Shown here in pieces: positions 1 to 11,701 of a DNA stretch of 64,000 nt. Within the stretch, counting starts at the first letter, position 1; each line of letters starts with the position of its first letter. This stretch comes from Orychophragmus violaceus (Eukaryota; Streptophyta; Magnoliopsida; Brassicales; Brassicaceae), in contig CM058236.1 in NCBI GenBank assembly GCA_030180135.1, positions 63,577,728-63,641,727 of the forward strand, given 5' to 3'. The translations under genes and the position numbers were made by a program. The notes below the pieces were generated by a model. It did not search any database. It was not told the origin of the DNA and saw nothing but the letters and a program-made list of their open reading frames with translations.

Positions 1-1370
1 GGCCTTGGAGTCGTGTTTGAAGGCAGCTTATGGAGACATTGTAGAATCGGACCAGGAGTGTGAATTAATCCATCTAAGAAATCCGGGAGATCTGGATAAA
101 AAAAACTCCTCTCACAGTACATAGCCTAAGCTCGAAGTGAGTGATAGCTTTTTATGCACTTCTTCTAACGAGCTAGTCTTTGTTCCATCCTCACGAATAA
201 GCTCTTTCGCCGCGTTACTCGCGTTCCTACTCCTTGTGAATCACATATAAAAGGGCGTATTTGAATCGCCTTCACCAAGCCAAGTTATCCTTGATCTTTG
301 ACGGAAGAGGCTTTCTTCGAGTGAGCGCAAATTGTTCCAAGAATTCCTGTCCAAAAGCTCACTATGCAGGTTAGCAGTAGAAGGGTCATTCAAGGCTTTC
401 ATCTGATCAACATTGAGTATTTAAGGCAGCTTCTGCCACTCTTTTCTCAATATCACTATAATTATCTTTTAGGAGAATCTTCATTGGGTGTTTAACTGTT
501 TAAGCTTGAAGCAGAAGTCCTCTAAAAAATTACTTTCCTCTCCTGAATTGATCCAACTATCCTTTACCCAGTCCAAAAAAGTAGCATTCTTGATCAAGAG
601 ATTGTAAAACCTAAAGGGACGAGTTCCAAACCGAGGAGTATCCGATTTAAACTTGATTAAGCAGGGTGCATTATTAGAAAACATGTTTGCTCCGAAAGAA
701 CAATGAGCCTTGGGAAAATTCAGAAGCCATGTATCATTGATCAAGCAGCGGTCTAGATTTTTCCCCAAAGGGGCCGAGGGCCTACTATTTGTCCAAGTAA
801 AACGGGGAGAAGAAGAAGCAAGATCAAACAATCCCAAATCAGAGAGGCAACAACCGAATCGCCTCATAGCAAGAGTAGTTCGCATAATATTTGGATTAGA
901 AGTCTCACTAGGAAGCAAAATCTCATTGAAGTCTCCGACAACCATCCAAGAATGGGTAGAGATGCCAAAAGAAGCTTCCATGTCCCGTAAAGATATCCAA
1001 ATCTCTTTCCTTTCATCCTCCTCATTGCTTGGATACACGGTTGTGTAAAATAAATGCATACCATCCTCCGTAGTTACCTCACAGGTGATAAACCGTAGGT
1101 CTCTGAACAAAATCCTCATTCTTGTTTCCTTCTTGTGAATGATCCAAACTTTACCCAAATTTGAAAACTGATAATTATCCAAAAGGTTCAAGCTTGATCC
1201 CAAAGCTGTCAAAATGATTTGCTTATTTCATTCCCTCACATGCGTTTCTAAAAGCGGCCCAAAAGATGTCAAGCTTCTACTAAGCCAGCTAGAGAGTGGG
1301 CAATGCTTCGTTGTATCGTTTATTCCTCGCACATTCCAAAAACAAATGTGTCTAACATTATAAATTATAT
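1..1370 (-). pseudogene. LINE-A ORF2 fragment: APE-type endonuclease and start of reverse transcriptase
   Basis: Reading leftwards from about 1345, the frame shows the plant LINE endonuclease entry motif (CFWNVRGIND), then WMVVGDFNEIL, FTWTN and LDRCL, which are typical exonuclease-endonuclease-phosphatase signatures. Below 480 the frame continues with ITWLGEGDSNT, the linker before the reverse transcriptase fingers. The endonuclease nicks target DNA to prime reverse transcription. There is an in-frame TGA near 1232, just after the THVRE motif, and further stops occur below 480, so the copy is dead. The rest of the reverse transcriptase lies outside the window. Confidence 0.85.
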
Positions 1371-1499
1371 AGATGGGTGAGTGTTCTTCCACGCAATGGG
1401 AAGAAGGTCACCAGAGACAAGAGGAGATTGCTGGCGGGTCTTTCGTTTCTTTGAATTCCTATTTGTAGAAGGCATGAAGAAAGGGAGCCACCCAAATAG
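1371..1499 (-). other. LINE-A segment joining ORF1 and ORF2, up to the Copia-1 insertion
   Basis: This short stretch translates on the minus strand into a basic tail (around SKKRKTRQQ) that runs into the endonuclease frame. It appears to be the ORF1/ORF2 boundary of LINE-A. It ends at AATAG (1495-1499), the left copy of the Copia-1 target duplication. Confidence 0.6.
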
Positions 1500-2149
1500 T
1501 GTTGGATCGCCTAGGATCCATGGTTCGTTATATTGAATCACTGACCTCGATCTTACCTTGTTATGGCAGTGGAATGATTGGTATGACGAGATCAATAGCG
1601 ACTCAAATGCTTCGCCTCTACCAGATACACACGCACACAAACCTGGAAAGCCGGGATGCTAGTGCCGGATCTTCGGGATCACTGAGTCTATGTGGTTCTG
1701 CTTTCTCTGCAACAGAAAAGTTGACGGCTGGGGTTCCAGGTCGAAACTATAAACCTTATATAGACCTGGAATGACTAAAAACCGAGACTTGGTTAATACC
1801 AATTCGTTTAAGTCATAAAATCGAAACATCAGTATCGAAACCAGAACTGTGTCGATCGACACACATACTGTGTCGATCGACACACAAATATAAACTCAAT
1901 ATCAATGCGTATCCAATACACATCAATATGATCATTACCATAATGATCATTCCCATATTTTACGCTTCCAGTTTGCTTAGGTGTGTGACCCTATAGGATC
2001 ATATAAAACCGGCAGTAAGTCTACAACTTACAAATTGCAAGAGGCTTCTAGCAAAACATTGCAACCGCCCAGTATTATATGAATGTCTGATCTCGACACA
2101 CAACTATCAGGAGTGAGTACGAGTGTGATTTCAGGACATAATCCCAACA
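1500..2149 (-). repeat. Copia-1 3' LTR
   Basis: A 650-bp copy of the LTR starting TGTTGG and ending CAACA on the plus strand. It contains one pair of exact CGATCG palindromes (1853 and 1874, 21 bp apart). It is flanked on the left by the target duplication AATAG. Confidence 0.95.
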
Positions 2150-2979
2150 ATCTCCCACTTGTACTGGAATCATCAATTCCTATAATCTTTTTGTCTCTAT
2201 ATCTCGATTTGGCATAAAGCAAGATTAGTGTCATCCTTATTAATCCAACATCGTGTTTATCGAACTCCTGATCTTATACTGAACAATACAAACAACTGAA
2301 CTACAGTTCGTTTGAGTGCGGCCACACATTTCCTCAGTATCAAATCTTCGACAGGCCTTGAGATATTTATCTCCCGTTATTCAGGAGGGACAAATCCCAT
2401 CTTGTTCCATCCCTGTTCCTATACACACTTCATGATACACCTGAACAATGCTGTTATAGCCGCCAATTACGGGTCGACGTTTGACAAGGTCAAAGTGTAC
2501 CAATTCATATGCAAGAAAGCATGATGAACTCAGGTCTAAGGACTATACTCTATAGTCGTAATGAGAATCTCTTATGACACAGATATAACTATCTTGTAGA
2601 CTTCTCATTAGCGGGTCATGTCCGATCATATGTTCATCAACATATATCTATGTGACTGACTGTGATACTCATATCATTGACTCCATGAAACTTAGTCAAC
2701 AGTCACCTCACTAGCTAGTCTCTCGCAGTTGTCAGTGTCCCATTTTGACAACCTCGACTAGGGACAAAACATAATTTATGTCATCTATAAATTATAGGGT
2801 TTCATGATCAAGTCCTCAACTTGATGACCTATAATATGACATACACTTATTTTGGGACCATTATTTAGATCACAATAAATAATGCTGAAATCAAATTTCA
2901 TTAAACATTTCCAAAAGTATGTTTACAAGAGCATCTTATTATAACTAAAATAAAACTAAAACTTCCACTAGAATCAAGA
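2150..2979 (-). other. Copia-1 non-coding segment between polyprotein stop and 3' LTR
   Basis: About 830 bp without a supportable gene. On the minus strand it follows the polyprotein stop and leads to the polypurine tract beside the LTR (AAGTGGGAGA, revcomp of about 2151-2160). The first part (about 2795-2979) is also present downstream of the Copia-2 polyprotein up to 54533, confirming that it belongs to the element. Confidence 0.75.
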
Positions 2980-5900
2980 TTACATCTTAAGATCTCTAAT
3001 GCCTACAGCAGTAGTATGGAACTCATGCTTGGGCCTTGGGAGTGGCTTAGTCAGAGGATCAGCGACATTCTCGTCCGTCGGAACTCGGCTGATCTTCACA
3101 TCACCTCTATTGACGATGTCACGAATCATGTGATATCTCCTCTCTAAGTGTTTGGACTTCTGGTGTGACCTGGGTTCTTTCGCCTGAGCAATGGCTCCAT
3201 TGTTGTCACAAAATAAAGCCACTGGCTCCAAGATACTAGGAACCACACCAAGTTCAGTCATGAACTTCTTGATCCAAACAGCTTCCTTTGCCGCTTCTGA
3301 AGCAGCAACATATTCAACTTCCGTCGTGGAATCAGCTATGGTATTCTGCTTAGAGCTCTTCCAGCTCACTGCACCGCCATTTAGACAGAAGACATATCCA
3401 GACTGTGATCGGAAATCGTCTCTGTTCGTCTGAAAACTCGCATCGGTGAATCCATTCACCACAAGTTCTTCACTTCCTCCATATACCAAGAACTTATCCT
3501 TGGTATGTCTCAAAAACTTGAGAATATTCTTGACAGCTGTCCAGTGATCTTCACCTGGATCAGAATGGTATCTACTCGTCATGCTTAACGCGTAAGCTAC
3601 ATCTGGACGAGTGCAGAGCATGGCATACATGATAGATCCTATTGCAGAAGCATAAGGAATCCTATCCATGCGTTCTCGCTCAGAACGTGTCGCCGTACAC
3701 TGCTTCTTGCTGAGACTAATGCCATGAGACATCGGTATGAAGCCCTTCTTGGAATCATGCATCTTGAATCTGTGCAACACCTTATCAATATAAGTGTCCT
3801 GGCACAATCCAATCAGCCTGTTTGCTCTATCTCTGTAGATTCTGATTCCAAGGATGTACGCGGCTTCTCCCATGTATTTCATGGAAAAACAACTTCCGAG
3901 CCAAGTCTTAATAGACTGAAGCAACAGAACGTCATTACCGAGAAGAAGTATGTCATCGACATACAGTACAAGAAATGCAATTCCGCTCCCACTAGTCTTC
4001 TTGTATACACATGGTTCTTCCTCGTTCTTGATGAAACCAAATTGTTTTACTGCTTCATCAAAACGAAGATTCCAACTCTGTGATGCTTGCTTCAATCCAT
4101 AAATGGATTTATGAAGCTTGCATACCTTCCCAGCATTCTCAGGATCTACAAAACCCTCAGGCTGTGTCATATACACATCCTCTTCCAGAATTCCATTCAG
4201 GAAGGCGGTTTTGACATCCATCTGCCAAATCTCATAATCATAATAAGCGGCAGTTGCTAGAAGAATCCGAATGGATTTAAGCATAGCGACTGGGGAATAG
4301 GTTTCATCATAGTCAATACCATGAATTTGCTTGAAACCTTTAGCCACCAACCTAGATTTGTAAATTTGCACATTACCATCCACGTCAATCTTCTTCTTGA
4401 AGATCCATTTACACTCAATGGCTTTTGTACCATTTGGTAAATCGACCAAGGACCATACTTGGTTTTCTGACATGGATCCCATTTCGGATTTAGAGGCTTT
4501 AAGCCACTTTTCGGAGTCCGAGCCCATCATTGCTTCCGAAAAGTTTGCAGGTTCGTCACTTTCAATGATCATCAGATCATTGGAATTGGTCACGAGAAAT
4601 CCATAGTATCTCTCGGGTTCGTGACGGATCCTTCCGGATCTGCGAACTTCGGGCTCCACAGGCGTGGGCTCCACAGAACTTTGTGGTTCCAACTGCTGCT
4701 CTTCCTCAGCAGGTTGAGCAGTCTCCTGTGCATCTTGAATTTCTTCGAGATGTACTTTACTCCCACTGTTTTTCTTAGAAAGAAATTCCCTCTCAAGAAA
4801 AGAACAGTCCCGAGCAACAAATACTTTGTTCTCAGATTGGTTGTAAAAGTAGTATGCTTTGGTTTCCCTAGGATAACCAATGAAGTAGCATTTATCTGAT
4901 TTGGGTGCGAGCTTGTCAGAGATTAAACGTTTGACATAAGCCTCACAACCCCAAATCTTCAGGAAAGACAGACTAGGAATGTTCCCAGTCCACAATTCAT
5001 GTGGTGTCTTTTTCCACTGATTTAGATGGCACCCTATTTAGTGTAAACGCAGACGTTTCTAGAGCGTATCCCCAAAAGGATAATGGAAGATTTGAATGAC
5101 TTATCATAGACCGAACCATATCCAATAAGGTTCAATTCCTCCTCTCTGACACTCCATTCCATTGAGGTGTTCCAGGAGGAGTGAGTTGTGAAACAATTCC
5201 ACACTCGCTCAGATAGTCATTGAACTCTTGGCTCAAGTATTCTCCTCCGCGATCCGACTGCAGAACTTTGATACTTTTGCCAAGTTGGTTCTGTACTTCG
5301 TTCTTGAATTCCTTGAATCTATCAAAGGATTCTGACTTATGTCTCATCAAATAGACGTAGTCATACCTACTGAAGTCATCAGTAAAGGTAATGAAGTACT
5401 TGTAATTTCCTCTGGCAACAGTGCTCATTGGCCCACATACATCAGTATGAATAAGGCCCAATAGATCACTGGCCCTTTCAGTCGGTTTGTTGAAAGGGGC
5501 TTTAGCCATTTTGCCCATCAAGCAAGATTCGCATTTCTCACATGATTCAAAATCAAATGAGCTCAGAAGCCCATTTCGATGGAGCCTTTGGATGCGTTTC
5601 TCATTGATGTGGCCCAAACGACAATGCCATAAGAAAGTCGGGTTTTCGTCATTTGACTTAAACCGCTTTGTATTTATGTTAAAGACATGCATTTCTTGGT
5701 TTAATACATATAACCCATTATCTAATGGGGCGCTACCATAATATGTACCATCACGATTAAAAGAACAAACTTTATTCTTAACAGCAAAATCAAAACCTTC
5801 CAAATCCAAAACGGAAACTGAAATTATGTTTCTGCTAATCGCAGGTACAAAGTAGCAATTATTCAATACTAAAACCATGCCAGAAGGTAAAGACAAATCA

Positions 5901-6946
5901 TAAGTACCTACGGCCAGTGCAGCAACCTTAGCTCCATTCCCGACCCGTAGCTCCACTTGTCCTTTCCTCAGCGTTCTACTGTTTCTTAGTGCCTGCACAA
6001 CAGTACAAATATGAGCACCGCAGCCGGTATCCAATACCCACGAAGTAGAACTAGGAGTCATAACATTAAGTTCGATAACATAAATACTTGAATCTGACGC
6101 ATCATACGTCTGCTTCAGTTTCTTGTAATCTTCCATGAACTTCTTGCAGCCTCTCTTCCAATGCCCTAGCTGCTTGCAGTAGTTGCATTTATCCTCAGGA
6201 GAAGGCCCGGATTTGGGCTTGGACTTGGGCTTGTCTTGACTCTCAGTCTGGACAGCCTTAGCCTTTCCCTTATCCTTACCAGGTTTCTTAAACCTTTTAC
6301 CCCCTTGTACCATCAGAACATTGGGAGTAGACTTCTTGAGATTCGGCTCTGCTGTCTTCAGCATACCGTGCAACTCAGTCAATGTCTTAGTCATGTTTTG
6401 CATGTTGTAGTTCATGATGAACTAATCAAAACACGACGGCAAAGACTGCAGAATCATGTCAGTTGCTAGCTCCTGGCTAATGGCACAGTCCAGTTTCCCC
6501 AGGTTATCAATGTAACCAATCATTTTAAGGACATGAGGACTCACTGGACTTTCCTTAGCCAGCTTGCAATCCATGAGAGATTTAACCGCCTGGTATCTCT
6601 CAGTGCTAGCTTGCTCCTGAAACAAGGCTTTCAGGCTGTTAATCATCTCAATATGTGACATCACGTTCTCAAATTGCTTCTGCAATTCCGAGTTCATGGT
6701 CACCAGCATTAGACAATTAACGTCTTTGACATCCGCTGAATGCTTATCATAAGCATTCTTATCTGCTTGCGTGGCATTGGAACGTGGCCTTTCGGGGAGA
6801 ACCCTTTCAAGGACATATTCCTTGTTCTCCTGCCTGAGAACTATTCTCAGGTTCCGATACCATTCCAAGAAATTAGATCCATTTAGCTTGTCCTTCTCAA
6901 GGACGGATCTTAGCGAGAAAGTGTTGATGTGAGTTGGGATAGACAT
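2980..6946 (-). pseudogene. Copia-1 gag-pol polyprotein (about 1320 codons, disrupted)
   Basis: The start at 6946 is an ATG directly after a TTTTAATTACAG stretch. In order: gag with a CCHC knuckle (CNYCKQLGHWKRGC); aspartic protease (VLDTGCGAH); pre-integrase (WHCRLGH); integrase with HTDVCGPM, FTDDFSRY and SDRGGEY; reverse transcriptase with WQMDVKTAFLNG and YVDDILL; and RNase H with GFTDAS and the STTEVEYVA segment. Three lesions show against Copia-2: a TAG at 6422-6424, a TGA at 5132-5134, and an extra T in the T-run at about 5008-5013 that shifts the frame. Otherwise the frame is well kept, so the family was functional fairly recently. Confidence 0.95.
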
Positions 6947-8296
6947 AGCTGTAATTAAAAGAGGTAGAAATTTTAGTTATAATGCTCAAGGAAATGAGAA
7001 TTCTTATCTAATAAGAAAACTCGCATTGTATTCAAAACTATGTTTCCTCAGATGAATACAATAAGCCAAGATCCATACTTCACCAAAATCTGAGTGGGCG
7101 ACTCGCCATCACCCAAACTTTAGTTATCTAGGTAAGCAAATCATTGTTAATTGTACCCAATACAACTCCTGGTCGCAGATAAGACTATCTATGTCTAATC
7201 TACTCTGATGTCTCTGGGCCCAGAACTTCTGATAGCCCAGTCAAGTAAAACCAATCTCTTCTGTCTTGTGATCACTGACAGTCGCACTGCAAGTCTATCA
7301 ATGATCACCTGCCTTACTCATGTAGTTGTGGATACCAAGGACTCCAAGGCTATCCAACAACGAAACAAGTCTTGACAGTAGACAAGATCGGGCAAGACAT
7401 CAAGATCACTTGATATTTATTTGAGGAAATGAACTATTTAATCTTGACGTATATCCAATATACATCCAAGAATATTTTAAGTTACTTATAATATCTAGAT
7501 TTTTTTTTTAAGTTTAATCTAGAACTTATGAAAAATACGGTCTGGTATTTGCAAATTGAGGTCCAACCATCAAGTCTGCGAGTGGTGTGTCGATCGACGC
7601 ATCCTTGCATCGGTCGACACAACCTAATTTAAACCGAACTTCGATAACCGGTCAAACCGGATCGAATTTCCTTAACCGGTTCAATCTAATTGAACCGGTC
7701 CGGTTTAAATGGTCCATGTCGATCGTCACACAATACTGTGTCGATCGACATGGCCTAACCAGAACCAAATTGATTTTCCCGTTCAATCCAATTGAACCGG
7801 GTTGATAACTGATAAATCTGATTTAACCGAAATCAACCAATTAAATCGGTTCTTAACTAATTGAGATAACCAGTCCAATCTAATTGACCAGTTCATCCAA
7901 TTGAACCGATTTAACCGACATGACCATGCGAGATAACCGGTTCAACCCAATTGAACCGATCTATCCTTTCGCACAGCCTGTGTCGATCGATGCACCCAGT
8001 GTGTCGATCGACACAGTGCGATTCAATAGGCGTATTCGCGGTGCATCGACCGACACAAGCTTAGTGTCGATCGACACTTTGCTAAAACCCTAAAGTTTTA
8101 TAAACGTTTTCGCGATGTGTCGACCGGCACAAACTTGTGTCGATCGACACTATGCGAAAACACAGGTTCATCGTTTTTCAACAGAGACTTAATCCGAGAT
8201 TAAATTCTACAAAACATGATTTAACAGGCACTTAACTAATCAAATTCATCAGTATTCGATTTAAATGCCTTAGATTCAACAGATTAAACCCTAATA
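6947..8296 (-). promoter_or_regulatory. Copia-1 untranslated leader with clustered palindromes and AACCGG motifs
   Basis: The 1.35 kb between the primer-binding site and the gag ATG has no supportable gene. Its 5' half (7590-8150) holds five pairs of CGATCG-type palindromes, starting at 7591, 7720, 7984, 8047 and 8121, and repeated AACCGGTT/CAATTGAACCGG motifs between 7640 and 7960. The gag-proximal half is homologous to 49140-49715 in Copia-2. A pyrimidine-rich TTACAG immediately precedes the gag ATG in both copies and could be a 3' splice site. Confidence 0.7.
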
Positions 8297-8308
8297 GCTC
8301 TGATACCA
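8297..8308 (-). promoter_or_regulatory. Copia-1 primer-binding site (tRNA-iMet)
   Basis: On the minus strand this reads TGGTATCAGAGC, complementary to the 3' end of plant initiator tRNA-Met. It is one base from the 5' LTR and fixes the element's orientation. Confidence 0.95.
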
Positions 8309-8309
8309 C

Positions 8310-8958
8310 TGTTGGATCGCCTAGGATCTAGGGTTCGTTATATTGAATCACTGACCTCGATCTTACCTTGTTATGGCAGCGGAATGATTGGTATGACGAG
8401 ATCAATAGCGACTCAAATGTTTCGCCTCTACCAGATACACACGCACACAAACCTGGAAAGCCGGGATGCTAGTGCCGGATCTTCGGGATCACTGAGTCTA
8501 TGTGGTTCTTCTTTCTCTGCAACAGAAAAGTTGACGGTTGGGGTCCAGGTCGAAACTATAAACCTTATATAGACCTGGAATGACTAAAAACCGAGACTTG
8601 GTTAATACCAATTCGTTTAAGTCATAAAATCGAAACATCAGTATCGAAACCCGAATTGTGTCGATCGACACACATACTGTGTCGATCGACACACCACTAT
8701 AAACTCAATATCAATGCGTATCCAATACACATCAATATGATCATTACCATAATGATCATTCCCATATTTTACGCTTCCAGTTTGCTTAGGTGTGTGACCC
8801 TATAGGATCATATAAAACCGGCAGTAAGTCTACAACTTACAGATTGCAAGAGGCTTCTAGCAAAATATTGGAACCGCCCAGTATTATATGAATGTCTGAT
8901 CTCGACACACAACTATCAGGAGTGAGTATGAGTGTGATTTCAGGACATAATCCCAACA
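8310..8958 (-). repeat. Copia-1 5' LTR
   Basis: A 649-bp LTR, partner of 1500-2149, with the palindrome pair at 8662 and 8683. It is followed by the target duplication AATAG at 8959-8963. Confidence 0.95.
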
Positions 8959-9239
8959 AATAGGAGGAGATCATTGCACCTGAAGCAGCTAAGACATTGA
9001 GCTCTTGTTTTGCGGGAACTAATGATGTTTGCTAAGAACTTGCAAAAGTGCATAAAACAATTTCCTGCCCTGCCTTATCTGCGGATTCATAGATTAGCAA
9101 ATCGAACTGGTTTGAGACTGATGTCGAAGGGACTTCAACAAAAATAACTGCCTTCACAGAGGTTTATGAGTGACAGCCGTAAAAGGCATTTTTGAATCAG
9201 CGATTTCAGGACAATTCGAGGTTATCTCATCGTTGTTAT

Positions 9240-9358
9240 TATTAAGATCTATGGGCTTCCAACCTAAAACTAATTGGTGATAAGTGGAGTGGCCCATATC
9301 CCTTATATATTACTTGAGATCCCTTCCAACTATCGATGTGGGACTTATGTCCCTAATA
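9240..9358 (-). repeat. TRIM terminal direct repeat, left copy
   Basis: A 119-bp copy, close to identical to 9506-9625 with a few substitutions. Preceded by the target duplication GTTAT. Confidence 0.88.
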
Positions 9359-9505
9359 CGCCCCCTCGAGATAATGGTTCTTTGGCCATTAATCTCAGAA
9401 TATTCGGGCTTGGATCGATGGCACCAATTTGGGCATGGTTGTCGATAGGTGGACCAAATTTGGGTCGGATTGGGTTGGAATGGCGTGGATCGGGCTTTGA
9501 TACCA

Positions 9506-9625
9506 TATTAAGATATATGGGCTTCCAACCTAAAACCAATTGACGATAAGTGGAGTGGCACATATCCCTTATAAATTTACTTGAGATCCCTTCCAACTAC
9601 CGATGTGGGACTTATGTTCCTAATA
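9506..9625 (-). repeat. TRIM terminal direct repeat, right copy
   Basis: A 120-bp copy next to the primer-binding site. Followed by GTTAT at 9626-9630. Confidence 0.88.
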
Positions 9626-10890
9626 GTTATAAGCCAGGGGACTAGAATGAGCTGCTTCAGGGGACTGCACATGATCAACCTAGTGAGCAACTATAAGGTC
9701 CGAGATAAGTACTGAAGTTGAAGCATGTTTATCCTTGGCATGTTTTTTCCCTGCTGACACATGTTTCCATTCTTTATTGGTTTTTCTCCCTGCAATCTTA
9801 GGGGCAGTTTGAGTCGAAGGCGCATGTGCAAAAGGGCATAAGCTTGCTTTGTGTCCAATTTCCTTGCAATAGTCGCACAACGGAGGAAGCCATGGATACG
9901 AGATAGCCAGGACAAGAATATTTCCATCTTCACATTCTAGCTCAATCTGAGCCGGTAATGGCTTCGTAACATCAACCACTACTTTGACTTCAGCCGTAGT
10001 AATACTAGTGAAAGGTTTATAATCTACTGCACGACCAAGATGACGACAAATAATGCTTAAACCTTCCAGAGTAATGTGATAAAAAGGAATACCCTTTATA
10101 GTAGCCCACACATGAACCTTATCAAGAGACGGAGGATTGAGACTGGACTCTGATTTCCATTCAGTAACAAAAAAATGGCGAATCTCCTACTCGCCAAAGC
10201 TTGTGTTGTAGAATCTTCCTCCGGAGAGCTGGCGAGGGTATGTGAAACAAGAACCCGTTTTGGAGAAATGGTGGATTGTGACACTTCGATCCTTTCCCCA
10301 AAGATAATTTAGTACATCCCATATTTGCCATAAACAAATACCCACGATGTAGTCGCTGTGAAGCTTAACGCCTCTTTCAAAGACTGGTTTCAGAATTTTA
10401 ACTCTAGGTTGACCTTCCTGAGAGGTAGATACCAGAATCCGAAGCAGAAATTTTTGTAGAAGAGGAGAGATTCGCAGCCCAATTGAAACCAATTGAAGCA
10501 CGACCAGAGCTTGGCCGAGCCTTTTCCCCGAATGCATCGAAAGAATTAACAATTCCCGTCGTCAAAGAGGTAGGTCCCGATTATGTAGGAATGTTGAGGC
10601 AAGCAGCTTCCGCGAGTGGGGGATTAATAGATCCAGGCAGGTTAGTGATCATAGAGTCCTGCAGGAGACCTGATTTTGTCGAGCGTTGAACAGTACGTGA
10701 TGAATCTCCAGGGAGAGGAGAAGATGAAGTAGCGGTCTCAGCAGCGGAAAGAACCGGGAGAGAAGTGTTCGGTGGCAGATGGGTTGGAAACGGGTTCAGA
10801 GGAGGCTGAAAAACCATCCCTGAGTTGGTAGTCGACGGAAGAGTCCGACGAGAAATTGGGAAACGCAAATCGCCACATTCACCCTTAGAG

Positions 10891-11360
10891 AGAAAAAGTT
10901 ACCATTACTATAAATGTTCAAAATTCACATTTATGGCCGACTCGGCCGTTGAACTAATCTGCTATTTTTATAATTGTTTCTAGCACAAAAATATATTCTC
11001 GTTTTGTAAATAAAATATTATGGATCATCGAGGTTACAAGAATTTTAAAATTCTGCGAGTGGGTCGATACAGGTTTCCCCATAAGCAGTTGAACTAGCTG
11101 CAATTTAAGGATATCCAGGACAGAATAGCATAGGTTGCCCAACTACTATAGACGTTGTAAATAGCCAACTTCTAAAATGTTTAGAAGACAAACAATGGAG
11201 GGAGATACTCAAGTATTATACAAGGATGTTAATCTTCTAGGTGTGAAACTAGATTTGTTTACTTGATGCGGTTGTAACATATTAGCCAAAACATTTCTCG
11301 ATGAGCTTATAAAGGACCTTCCAAATACTTATTATGTCAAAACAATTTGGTGAGTTCATT
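10891..11360. other. Non-coding stretch between LINE-A and MULE
   Basis: About 470 AT-rich bases with no supportable gene, repeat or RNA on either strand. Small open frames here have no recognisable content. Confidence 0.6.
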
Positions 11361-11627
11361 AGAACGGCATATCCGTGCCCGCACTCTTAGATGCTGCGAA
11401 AATTCATACCCACATTTCGTAAGCGTGCTGTAACATGCCCACACTACTTAAAATTTTGAATTGCATTCACACATTACACGATTTTCTCCATTTCATTCCT
11501 AGACGTTAACATCGTTAATTCTGTCGTTAAGTGGGGTGATTAGGATGATGACTTGGATTATGACTCGGATTAGTGTAATAAGAAAACGGCGTCGTTTTAT
11601 AAATCAGATGGGTTAAAAAATTGAAAA
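11361..11627 (+). repeat. MULE left terminal inverted repeat
   Basis: 267 bp, nearly identical to the reverse complement of 15479-15733 apart from a 12-bp insertion near 11563 and scattered substitutions. It ends about 75 bp before the ATG of the GRF gene and so probably holds its promoter. Confidence 0.9.
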
Positions 11628-11701
11628 ACCCATCTTCTCCGACCAAAATAACATCTCGACTCTCTTCTTCCTCAGTTAGGGTTTCTGCAATTCTCCCAAA
11701 A

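Larger units (their letters stand above)
1500..8958 (-). mobile_element. Copia-1, full-length Ty1/copia retrotransposon with both LTRs
   Basis: The element is 7459 bp with LTRs at 1500-2149 and 8310-8958, TG...CA ends, and a 5-bp target duplication AATAG. The 5' LTR is on the right because coding is on the minus strand. Next to it is a primer-binding site (8308-8297 read in minus) matching initiator tRNA-Met. Domain order gag, protease, integrase, RT, RNase H is that of copia. The LTRs differ at roughly 15-20 positions counted by eye, so it is not a very recent insertion. It lies inside LINE-A and is inactive, since the polyprotein has two stops and one frameshift. Confidence 0.95.
9240..9625 (-). 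mobile_element. TRIM-type miniature LTR retrotransposon
   Basis: The terminal direct repeats are 119 and 120 bp (9240-9358 and 9506-9625) around a 147-bp internal part. The target duplication GTTAT flanks it at 9235-9239 and 9626-9630. On the minus strand TGGTATCAAAGCC abuts the repeat at 9505 with no gap. This is a primer-binding site with one mismatch to that of initiator tRNA-Met. A purine-rich TCGAGGGGGCG precedes the other repeat. No coding capacity. The size and layout fit TRIM elements. The ends read TATTA...TAATA rather than TG...CA. Confidence 0.88.
8964..10880 (-). pseudogene. LINE-A ORF1 (DUF4283 and zf-CCHC), frameshifted
   Basis: This is the nucleic-acid-binding ORF1 protein of a plant LINE. 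The frame entry is near 10868, but no in-frame ATG is clear. A proline/serine-rich N-terminus comes first. Next is a DUF4283-like segment (FHIPSPALRRKILQHKLW, about 10230-10170), continuing in a 143-codon frame at 10111-9680 with VDVTKPLPAQIEL, YPWLPPLCDYC and the knuckle CDYCKEIGHKASLC. Several frame changes between 10580 and 10100 and the TRIM insertion break it. The C-terminus continues to 8964, where Copia-1 cuts it. Confidence 0.8.
1..10890 (-). mobile_element. LINE-A, plant L1-type non-LTR retrotransposon, interrupted
   Basis: A minus-strand LINE runs from about 10890 (ORF1 start region) leftwards past the window edge inside its reverse transcriptase. Copia-1 (1500-8958) interrupts it. 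The 5-bp direct repeat AATAG at 1495-1499 and 8959-8963 marks that insertion. A TRIM (9240-9625) sits inside ORF1. The order DUF4283, CCHC knuckle, endonuclease, then RT entry matches plant L1 elements. Stops and frameshifts make it inactive. The exact 5' end is not defined; no promoter or target duplication was seen near 10890. Confidence 0.85.

Noticed and set aside
710..1048. 112-codon plus-strand open frame opposite the LINE-A endonuclease
   Set aside because: Antisense shadow of the endonuclease frame; no motif of its own.
1659..1883. Small frames in LTRs encoding repeated SIDT-like peptides
   Set aside because: They arise from translating the CGATCG palindromes in non-coding LTR sequence and are not conserved as frames between copies.
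3191..4083. Plus-strand open frames opposite the Copia-1 RT and RNase H
   Set aside because: Reverse-strand shadows of the polyprotein; the minus frame holds all known motifs.
7591..8146. Regularly spaced CGATCG repeats considered as a CRISPR array
   Set aside because: Repeats are short palindromes in pairs, spacers vary in length between pairs, and the setting is a plant copia leader.
8297..8308. Possible tRNA gene, from the tRNA-like primer-binding sites at several places
   Set aside because: Only the 12-20 bases complementary to a tRNA 3' end are present; no cloverleaf can be formed.
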